From: Chlamydiia bacterium
Lineage (GTDB): Bacteria; Chlamydiota; Chlamydiia; Chlamydiales; FEN-1388
Length of the DNA stretch: 8,311 nt
Assembly (NCBI GenBank): GCA_023269335.1
Contig: JAHFTM010000072.1
Location: forward strand, 1-8,311
Reading direction: 5' to 3'
Part shown: piece after piece, positions 1 to 5,246 of the stretch
Layout: every line of letters starts with the position of its first letter
How positions within the stretch are numbered: the first letter of the stretch is position 1
The notes under the pieces: generated by a model
The model's input: the letters and a program-made list of their open reading frames with translations, nothing else
What the model was told of the DNA's origin: nothing
Database searches by the model: none
Program-made: the position numbers and the translations under genes

Positions 1-2
1 CA

Positions 3-71
3 TCTCCGTCATCGACTGACTCACCTTTGACATCTCCGTCAGCGGCTGACTCACTCTTGACAGCTCCGTCA
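3..71 (+). repeat. 30-bp imperfect tandem repeat, about 2.3 copies, in frame
   Basis: Copy one is 3-32 and copy two is 33-62, differing at a few positions. A third copy begins at 63 and breaks down after about nine bases into the 12-bp array. The unit is a multiple of three and encodes ten residues of the form (S/A)PS-x-x-DS-x-LT, so copy-number change would alter tail length without a frameshift. The first two bases of the window match the end of another unit, so the array probably continues leftwards outside the window. Confidence 0.85.
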
Positions 72-194
72 TCCGCACCTACATCCGCACCTACATCCGC
101 ACCTACATCCGCACCTACAACTGTGCCATTAACAAAGCCTCCACAGGCGTCTGTGAAGCCTTCTCAGGTCAATATTGATGATTGGTTGCCCTGA
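3..194 (+). CDS. 3' end of a gene encoding a Ser/Pro/Thr/Ala-rich repeat tail protein (partial)
   Basis: The reading frame is open from the left edge (codons begin at base 3) to a TGA at 192-194, giving the last 63 residues of a protein whose start lies outside the window. The tail is low complexity: two copies of a ten-residue unit (SPSSTDSPLT, SPSAADSLLT), a third partial unit, then four S-A-P-T tetrapeptides. It closes with a non-repetitive stretch ending in NIDDWLP. No catalytic domain is visible. The repeats preserve the reading frame and encode a coherent composition, which supports a real coding end rather than chance. Such tails are usually disordered linkers or exposed C-termini of secreted or surface proteins, and a similar composition recurs in the tail of the 2660-4981 product. 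The gene converges on the minus-strand gene ending at 218, with 23 bp between the two stops. Function unknown. Confidence 0.7.
   Translation, partial: SPSSTDSPLTSPSAADSLLTAPSSAPTSAPTSAPTSAPTTVPLTKPPQASVKPSQVNIDDWLP
72..119 (+). repeat. 12-bp tandem repeat, four identical copies (TCCGCACCTACA)
   Basis: Four perfect head-to-tail copies lie at 72-83, 84-95, 96-107 and 108-119, encoding (SAPT)x4 in the frame of the partial gene. Perfect identity between copies points to recent expansion or ongoing slippage, so copy number may vary between strains. The unit is richer in G and C than the surrounding DNA. Confidence 0.95.
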
Positions 195-195
195 A

Positions 196-211
196 AACTT
201 GAATTCAGGTT
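196..211. terminator. Weak bidirectional hairpin between two convergent genes
   Basis: AACTTGAATTCAGGTT is a near-perfect inverted repeat centred on GAATTC; one pair becomes U-G in the plus-strand RNA. It sits between the convergent stops at 194 and 218. Read on the minus strand the hairpin is followed by TTTTC. The stem is short (six pairs with a four-base loop) and AT-rich, so terminator function is only a suggestion from position and shape. Confidence 0.3.
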
Positions 212-217
212 AAAAAA

Positions 218-580
218 TTATCTCACAGGCTCTACCTTAGATGCCCATTTTTGCACGGCTGATTCAATCTTATTTAAAACAGGATACAGCTCTTTTTGAT
301 AACCACCAAGTGCCTGCGCGAAATCAGGGGAGTGTAAAATCTTGAAAATAAGCTCTAGAATAGCTCGTTTGATTTTTGAGTCAATAGGAACCACGGTTTC
401 CTTGAGCTCATTCATCTTAACGAGATGTCTTGTCAGAAAGTTCCCATCTTTATGTAGCTTTTCAACGATCTGAGCAATTTCGCTGTCATCGAATGTCTGC
501 ACACCATCCATTATCTGTAGTTGAAGCGTTTGCAAATGATCGTGAGTTCTTTGAATCTCTGTAGAAATATCTCCTGCCAT
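218..580 (-). CDS. Hypothetical 120-residue helical protein
   Basis: The ATG at 580-578 is preceded by AAGGAG with an eight-base spacer, a very good ribosome binding site that fixes the start. The product is rich in Glu, Lys, Gln, Leu and Ile with little Gly or Pro. Its first half (residues 5-55) reads like amphipathic helix with heptad-like hydrophobic spacing, and the second half (65-115) looks like further helices ending in a Lys/Glu-rich segment. There is no signal peptide, no membrane segment and no Cys, so a soluble cytosolic protein is expected. Small helical proteins of this size beside effector-like genes are sometimes secretion chaperones or cofactors, but nothing here identifies one. 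It lies 126 bp downstream of the end of the leucine-rich gene on the same strand, with a candidate terminator between them, so it is probably transcribed on its own. Function not recognised. Confidence 0.8.
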   Translation of the reverse strand: MAGDISTEIQRTHDHLQTLQLQIMDGVQTFDDSEIAQIVEKLHKDGNFLTRHLVKMNELKETVVPIDSKIKRAILELIFKILHSPDFAQALGGYQKELYPVLNKIESAVQKWASKVEPVR

Positions 581-626
581 TTTTGTTACTCCTTTTTCCC
601 CCAGTTACTGCTATTCCTATTTCATT

Positions 627-656
627 TCAATAAAAAAGTGGAAGAACAGTTGTCAG
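627..656 (-). promoter_or_regulatory. Possible promoter of the 120-residue protein gene
   Basis: On the minus strand, CTGACA (656-651, five of six matches to TTGACA) is followed after 18 bp by TATTGA (632-627, three of six matches to TATAAT). This would give a leader of about 40 bases before the ATG at 580. The -10 element is poor, so this is only the best candidate in the 126-bp gap. Confidence 0.3.
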
Positions 657-684
657 ACCGGCTTTGTTGAAAAATTCATTTCCT

Positions 685-708
685 AAAAAGAGCAAGTTCT
701 TTGTTCTT
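685..708 (-). terminator. Probable intrinsic terminator of the leucine-rich protein gene
   Basis: Read on the minus strand, the stop codon region folds as AAGAACAA / UUGCUCUU, seven pairs with one internal mismatch and a five-base loop, followed directly by a run of U. The stem overlaps the TAA stop at 709-707. The stem is AT-rich, so strength is likely moderate. Confidence 0.45.
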
Positions 709-2419
709 AATTTAAATAATTTACTTTACATTCTTGAAAAGACTGTTTTAGCTCATCAATGGAGTAGACGGCAGCATCAAGTGTCGTTATGTTAAGTACT
801 TTTACTACTCTTAGGAAAGGCAATTTGAAAAGTTGAGGAAGTTCCAGTAATTGAGATGTATCATTCAGCTCTAATAATATAGTACTGAGATTTCTGGCCT
901 GTTTTATGACAAGTAGGTCCAAAAATGCAGCTATGTCAGCTATTGCCATATCATAAAATTCTAGTTCTTCAAAAAACTGAATAAAGTCAGGCTGATCTTG
1001 AACAATTTTAGCTTGCTCTTGCAAAGAGGCAGTCTGCGCATCCTGTCGTGGAGTGCGGATTGAGGACAGCTTTAAAACGCGAAATGGGATTCCGTTATAG
1101 CCTAATACAAAATCAGGCAGCCAGACGTCTTGATTAGCGGGAGCAAATAACTTCGCAATATTTCCCTTTTTGCAGGGTCCACCGGATAAGCCTCCGAATG
1201 ATTGCTTAACAAGCGGTCTACTGAGCTCATCTATGATTGGCTCTGCTTGTATCGTTTCTACATTATAGAAAGTTGAGAAGAGGGATCTGTTGTCCACAGA
1301 AACATAGGAATTCTCACTGTCGGATCGGTATATGTTTTCCGTTGTGAAGCTCTGCACTTTGAATGAAATTTGAGCAAGCAATGGATCCATGTCTAAAGAG
1401 TCGTATTCAAATTTCACAAGATGCTTAAAAGCATTAACAGGTGGTAAATTACTTACAAAAGTACTTGGAACAGGGCCAATAGTGACTTTAGTAGCTTTTT
1501 TGATAGTGAGTGTTCGAAGTGAAGGTAGTTGGTCAGTAGCTACTGTATTTAAGATAGGTAACAGCAGCTCATTATCAAGGATATGGGGTCTTACGGTAAG
1601 TGAAGCTAAAGTAGAGCTTGCTGTCAAAAGCTCTTGGTTTACGATTGGTACATCTAAATGTATTAAGTTGGCGAATAGTTTTGCTTGTACAAGCGCAGAA
1701 ATGCTCTTTGTCGATAATGGCTGCCTCATTTGGTTTGTTGCAGGAAGAATTGTCAGCGATTTAAGTTTTGGTAAAAGTCCTCTTTTTTTGCACGCAGCAA
1801 GATCTAGAAGTGTCTGTTCGCTAATTTTAGCCATAGAAAGGATGAGTATCTCTATTTTGGTAGATCTGACTTTAAAGCCTCTAATTGTTGAAGCAAATAG
1901 CTCAATGATTTTAATGATTTTAGTGATCGTTGCACCGACTAATCCAAATCCCTCTGTTAAAACAGACTCTCCCATGTTGTCTAGAACGATACCGCTCAAA
2001 TCTAATTGACGAACAGACTGTTTGAAAAAAGCGATTCCATAGAGTTGAGCCTTACTCAAAAATTCGGGATTTCCATTTACAGACTCAAGGGCCCGTTTTA
2101 CAGAGTTTGTGACAAACGGAGAAACGCCTTTTACATCTAAAAGGGGAGGTAGAAACGAGTTAGCACCAATGTAATCCATAATAAGAATACGGATAGCATT
2201 AATTGCTACAGTTGTATCGGTAACAGTAGAGTTGACTGCAGATCCAGAAACCAAAACAGGTTCATGTATGGTTTTAAAGCGCTTTTCTATGGAATTTATT
2301 ACAAATGAAGAAGAAGGGCTTTCACCTACAAAAGATTGAAAAGGTGCATCACCAACATAGTTCATGATCATTTCATACACTTGATTAGGGAAAAGCTCAG
2401 AAGGTTGATTAACGCACAT
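707..2419 (-). CDS. Leucine-rich protein with duplicated, F-box-like N-terminal module; effector candidate
   Basis: The 570-residue product starts at the ATG 2419-2417, preceded by AGGA about ten bases upstream. Residues 16-52 and 78-116 are two copies of one module: both contain IM(N/D)Y(V/I)G, a Phe about five residues on, then FVxNS(I/V) followed by charged residues. The first copy begins LFPNQVYEMIMNYVG, which resembles the start of an F-box; this likeness is weak. From about residue 135 to 545 there are recurring LxxLxL-type strands (near 137-142, 216-224, 250-257, 270-276, 299-306, 332-338, 447-451, 484-489, 511-518, 534-542) at irregular spacing, as in degenerate leucine-rich repeats. 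No signal peptide or clear membrane span is visible. F-box plus leucine-rich-repeat proteins of intracellular bacteria can recruit host ubiquitin ligase components, which would suit the OTU genes next door, but this role is inference. The gene is divergent from the OTU-like gene across 240 bp. A TATAAT at 2439-2434 lies too close to the start for an ordinary leader. Confidence 0.85.
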   Translation of the reverse strand: MCVNQPSELFPNQVYEMIMNYVGDAPFQSFVGESPSSSFVINSIEKRFKTIHEPVLVSGSAVNSTVTDTTVAINAIRILIMDYIGANSFLPPLLDVKGVSPFVTNSVKRALESVNGNPEFLSKAQLYGIAFFKQSVRQLDLSGIVLDNMGESVLTEGFGLVGATITKIIKIIELFASTIRGFKVRSTKIEILILSMAKISEQTLLDLAACKKRGLLPKLKSLTILPATNQMRQPLSTKSISALVQAKLFANLIHLDVPIVNQELLTASSTLASLTVRPHILDNELLLPILNTVATDQLPSLRTLTIKKATKVTIGPVPSTFVSNLPPVNAFKHLVKFEYDSLDMDPLLAQISFKVQSFTTENIYRSDSENSYVSVDNRSLFSTFYNVETIQAEPIIDELSRPLVKQSFGGLSGGPCKKGNIAKLFAPANQDVWLPDFVLGYNGIPFRVLKLSSIRTPRQDAQTASLQEQAKIVQDQPDFIQFFEELEFYDMAIADIAAFLDLLVIKQARNLSTILLELNDTSQLLELPQLFKLPFLRVVKVLNITTLDAAVYSIDELKQSFQECKVNYLN

Positions 2420-2554
2420 TATTATTTTTCCTGATTATAGACATATTGAGACGTGAAAATTATGCATGTGGAATATATGGTACAGCTTTTCAGTTAAGAA
2501 AGTGTAAAGGTGTATGGTGGCTTGTGGTGGTTGCTCGACTATCACCTACAGTCT

Positions 2555-2583
2555 TTCTCACGTTTCAAGGATGGGTGTATAAT
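2555..2583 (+). promoter_or_regulatory. Promoter of the OTU-like pseudoenzyme gene
   Basis: TTCTCA (2555-2560, four of six matches to TTGACA), a 17-bp spacer and a perfect TATAAT (2578-2583). This predicts transcription from about 2590 and a leader of about 70 bases before the ATG at 2660. It is the best sigma70-type match in the 240-bp divergent region. Confidence 0.6.
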
Positions 2584-2649
2584 TTATTTCTAGGCAGAGA
2601 AGTATGAATCTGCTAAGGTTGCAAACCATATAAATTAAACTGCAATTTT

Positions 2650-2654
2650 GGAGG
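2650..2654 (+). promoter_or_regulatory. Shine-Dalgarno GGAGG that sets the start at 2660
   Basis: GGAGG lies five bases before the ATG at 2660. The longer frame would begin at a TTG (2648-2650) that overlaps this site and has no ribosome binding site of its own, so 2660 is the better start. The resulting N-terminus (MSAINPF...) also lines up with the start of the downstream relative (MSLTVAQ...). Confidence 0.85.
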
Positions 2655-2659
2655 TTTAC

Positions 2660-4981
2660 ATGTCAGCAATTAATCCTTTTCGCGAAACGATAAGAGCCCT
2701 GAAAGAATTTGTGGGAGACGATTCGCAACAAACTGGGGTCACACCTAAAAAAAAGTTCTTGCGTTTAGAATATAACGTTGATGGTGCTAGCTATCTTAAA
2801 TCAGTGAACGAAGGTGAAGTGGGTTGTTACGAAACCTTTCTTGCGAATTTCAATTGCAGCCCAATCAATTTAAGCTGGGTAGTCGACCTGTTGTTGTCAA
2901 ATAAATATCGTGACTGCATACAGGGCAGTCTACATGACTCGGAATGGAATTCTGTCAACACAGCATTTGACATACTAAATGAGCGAATAGATAGGTACAA
3001 TATTGCAGGCCTAAGACCGTATGATAAATCTCTTAGACTTGTTGAGATTCGACGTTTTTGTGTGCCAACTGCAGTTAGTGAAAGACTATTGAAAGCAGAG
3101 CAGCAACTGTCACCAAGAGGAGGAACAACGCCTACTCCATCAGCTAGTGCGTCTTCCACTACTTTTGCTTTTTCTGCAGCAGCTTCTTCGGTATCTTCTT
3201 CTGCATCTGCATCAGTATCAGCAGTAATTGCAAGTCCGGCTTTAGGGGTAGCGGCACCACGTGTACAAGCTCCTACAGTCTATGCATCGATGGATCTAGC
3301 AGTAGCTAAAGAAAAGCTAGAGCAGGAAATTGCAAAAATGACTACTGCTTTAAAAAATATGCGCACGCTCACTGAACGTGATGTAGCGTCTTATAGAGCA
3401 AGAGTGACAGATGTGGCAAACGGTATGAGTGATGTGTTCAAAGCAACACCGCCTGCAGACTTAAAGGCAAACTTTGACCTGCTTAATGAATATCTTTCAG
3501 CTTGCGAGCTTTGTTTGAAAGCACAAGATTACACCTTCTCCTTTATCTATGACAAAATCATCGGCGAAATTAGACGAAAGTCAAGCCATTTTGCTCTGAT
3601 GAATTGTTTCTCTGTGGCACTTGATCTTCATGGTACAACTAGAAAAGCAGATGCTGTAAAAGGCGTAAAAGCAGCAGTTACGAATAAATATTCAAGCGAT
3701 GAATTGAGCAAAATGATAGCAACATATTTTGTTACCTATCATAAAAATGACAGCAAGCTTAAGATTTTACTAGCTGCTGCTATTTTGGGTCAAAATAGAT
3801 CTCTTGATAGAGCTGTAGTTGAACATTTCAACGTTTTGGATGGGCTGTTTAAAGCTACAAGTCAATCACTCAAGTATCTCAGAGACAAAGATGAACATAA
3901 GGTTGGCTTTGCGACGCTATATAGTGAAACATTCCTAAAACTACGTGCTTTACTAGATCCTGTAAAAGATGAAGCTGCGCTTTTGACTGCAATGCAAAAA
4001 ATAAAGACAAATCTATTACCAAAACTTGAAAAGCAACTAGAGCGTGCAATTCGTTCTCATTCAGAGGAGTTTGGAAAAGAAGCACGTGCTATGAGAGTAG
4101 ATTTTTCAGCGCTTCAAGCAGCTCAAAAAACAAAAAAGGCATTGCCATTAAATGAATACCTTTTCAGTTTTGAGAGTTTTGGAATAAGACTTCAAGAGTT
4201 GGCAGCGAAATCTACAGCAGCTTCAAGTGAGAAAAGACCAAGTGAATCGGTAATCGCAATAGGTAAGCTTATCAAAGCGATCGTGCAATTTGAAAGAAGT
4301 CTTGCAACAGTACGTAGCGCTAAATTTAACGATTCAAATCTTGATGCAGCAGTGACAGAATACATAAGTCGCGAGCAGAGTGGTTCAGAGTTGACTTGGC
4401 CATCATTAGCGCATATCTATGCATTTAGCAAAGAGTTCTCAATGAGAGTGGTACTTTCACAAAAAGTGGCCAATGTACGTAATGAGGATTCAGCAGTAAC
4501 GCCATATCTTCCAGTTATTGCCCATGTTCATCCTGAGATTCAGCTGAACTTTTTGAATCATCAATCATTTGAGCTTCACGTAGAAACAAGAGAAAGTGAG
4601 AGTGATAATGATGAAGAAATTGACATAGCAGGTGACGATGATGATGTGAATGATTCTACAGCATCAGCGCTACCAGCAAGAACGCCACTTTCAGTGGATA
4701 CGTCAAGAAGTCCTGGTGCAACTCCAGTTGCAACAACACCAGCGTCAGTCAGACAGTCACAAGATGTAAGGGGAATGCTAAGTCCAGTAGCTGCTGTTCC
4801 AGCTGGTGCAAAATCACCAGTGTCTGCACCGACACCAATGGGTTTAGCAGCATTTTCACTGCTTTCACCTACCGCAGTGCAACAGCAAGCACAAGTGGCT
4901 GCTAGCGTAAGTGCAATGACAGTAAGTGCAACTGCATCAACTCCAGCAATTGCGGTTGTCGCACCAGCTGTTAAAAAGTAA
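2660..4981 (+). CDS. OTU-like pseudoenzyme: paralogue of the neighbouring OTU protease lacking catalytic Cys and His
   Basis: The 773-residue product is homologous to the 5247-7145 product. Shared marks include the N-terminal KKFLRLEYN...GASYLK (about 31-48), LNERIDRYN (106-114), the helical region near 215-290, YDKIIGEIRRK (297-307) and ELTWPSLAHIYAF (577-589). The OTU motifs are lost: where the relative has GDGNCLF this protein has SSHFALM, putting Ala312 (or Leu313, depending on a one-residue gap) at the Cys position. Where the relative has SHFNLYIE it has QSFELHVE, putting Ser636 at the His position. Cys316 lies nearby but is displaced. The remaining fold cues (the W block and the LNFL..F strand) are kept, so a folded but inactive domain is likely. 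It also carries a Ser/Ala-rich linker (about 151-210), an acidic run (645-665) and a disordered Pro/Thr/Ser/Ala tail (666-773). Possible roles are ubiquitin binding, a decoy, or regulation of the active partner; all are inference. No signal peptide. It is closed by a strong terminator, so it is transcribed separately from the OTU gene. Confidence 0.9.
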   Translation: MSAINPFRETIRALKEFVGDDSQQTGVTPKKKFLRLEYNVDGASYLKSVNEGEVGCYETFLANFNCSPINLSWVVDLLLSNKYRDCIQGSLHDSEWNSVNTAFDILNERIDRYNIAGLRPYDKSLRLVEIRRFCVPTAVSERLLKAEQQLSPRGGTTPTPSASASSTTFAFSAAASSVSSSASASVSAVIASPALGVAAPRVQAPTVYASMDLAVAKEKLEQEIAKMTTALKNMRTLTERDVASYRARVTDVANGMSDVFKATPPADLKANFDLLNEYLSACELCLKAQDYTFSFIYDKIIGEIRRKSSHFALMNCFSVALDLHGTTRKADAVKGVKAAVTNKYSSDELSKMIATYFVTYHKNDSKLKILLAAAILGQNRSLDRAVVEHFNVLDGLFKATSQSLKYLRDKDEHKVGFATLYSETFLKLRALLDPVKDEAALLTAMQKIKTNLLPKLEKQLERAIRSHSEEFGKEARAMRVDFSALQAAQKTKKALPLNEYLFSFESFGIRLQELAAKSTAASSEKRPSESVIAIGKLIKAIVQFERSLATVRSAKFNDSNLDAAVTEYISREQSGSELTWPSLAHIYAFSKEFSMRVVLSQKVANVRNEDSAVTPYLPVIAHVHPEIQLNFLNHQSFELHVETRESESDNDEEIDIAGDDDDVNDSTASALPARTPLSVDTSRSPGATPVATTPASVRQSQDVRGMLSPVAAVPAGAKSPVSAPTPMGLAAFSLLSPTAVQQQAQVAASVSAMTVSATASTPAIAVVAPAVKK

Positions 4982-4987
4982 AGGCGC

Positions 4988-5004
4988 TAAGAAGTAGCTT
5001 CTTA
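4988..5004 (+). other. Short perfect hairpin just after the stop codon
   Basis: TAAGAAG and CTTCTTA form seven pairs around a three-base loop (TAG), beginning seven bases after the stop. No U-run follows, so it is not a terminator itself. It could protect the 3' end of the message, since the real terminator lies 22 bases further on. Confidence 0.5.
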
Positions 5005-5025
5005 CAATTCTTGATTAAGCTATGT

Positions 5026-5054
5026 AAACCCAGTCGGCAACGGCTGGGTTTTTT
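5026..5054 (+). terminator. Strong intrinsic terminator
   Basis: ACCCAGUC pairs with GGCUGGGU (eight pairs including one U-G) around the loop GGCAAC, extended by flanking A-U pairs and followed by six T (5049-5054). It ends the transcript of the OTU-like pseudoenzyme gene and separates it from the following OTU gene. Confidence 0.92.
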
Positions 5055-5143
5055 CATGTTTATAGATCTAAATAAATACTAGTCTTAATGCGTATAGACA
5101 CAGTTATTATGTAATTATACAGCTATCAAAAAATTAGTAGTTC

Positions 5144-5172
5144 TTGAGTTTATTCAAGGTTGTTCATATATT
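5144..5172 (+). promoter_or_regulatory. Promoter of the OTU protease gene
   Basis: TTGAGT (5144-5149, four of six matches), a 17-bp spacer and TATATT (5167-5172, five of six matches). Predicted transcription begins near 5179, giving a leader of about 68 bases, close to that predicted for the paralogous gene. The inverted repeat CTTGA-6-TCAAG (5143-5158) covers the -35 box and could be an operator. Confidence 0.6.
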
Positions 5173-5231
5173 GACGAGCATGATTTCATTGAATAATGAA
5201 TGTAAGTCATTCGCTCAAGAGCAACTTAATT

Positions 5232-5238
5232 AAGGAAG
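5232..5238 (+). promoter_or_regulatory. Shine-Dalgarno AAGGAAG that sets the start at 5247
   Basis: AAGGAAG precedes the ATG at 5247 by eight bases. An in-frame ATG at 5196 would add 17 residues but has no good ribosome binding site. The 5247 start gives an N-terminus collinear with the paralogue, so it is preferred. Confidence 0.8.
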
Positions 5239-5246
5239 TTACCTTT

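Noticed and set aside
3..119. Repeat array considered as a CRISPR
   Set aside because: The units are contiguous without spacers and encode a periodic peptide in an open frame.
1389..2009. A 206-codon plus-strand open frame
   Set aside because: It lies entirely antisense to the leucine-rich protein gene (707-2419), has no convincing ribosome binding site, and its translation is a Ser/Val/Leu-rich mirror of the opposite frame.
2434..2439. Perfect TATAAT on the minus strand before the leucine-rich gene
   Set aside because: It is only 14 bases from the start codon, so the ribosome binding site would lie outside the transcript, and no -35 box is seen at 16-18 bp.
2420..2659. Divergent 240-bp gap searched for a small RNA or tRNA
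   Set aside because: No tRNA arms, no terminator-like hairpin with U-run, and no coding frame with a ribosome binding site apart from the flanking genes' signals.
2827..3159. Minus-strand open frame of 110 codons
   Set aside because: Antisense to the OTU-like gene, whose protein is supported by homology to its neighbour over the same stretch.
5196..5246. Upstream ATG that would add 17 residues to the OTU protease
   Set aside because: No ribosome binding site before 5196, whereas AAGGAAG precedes 5247, and the 5247 start aligns with the paralogue's N-terminus.
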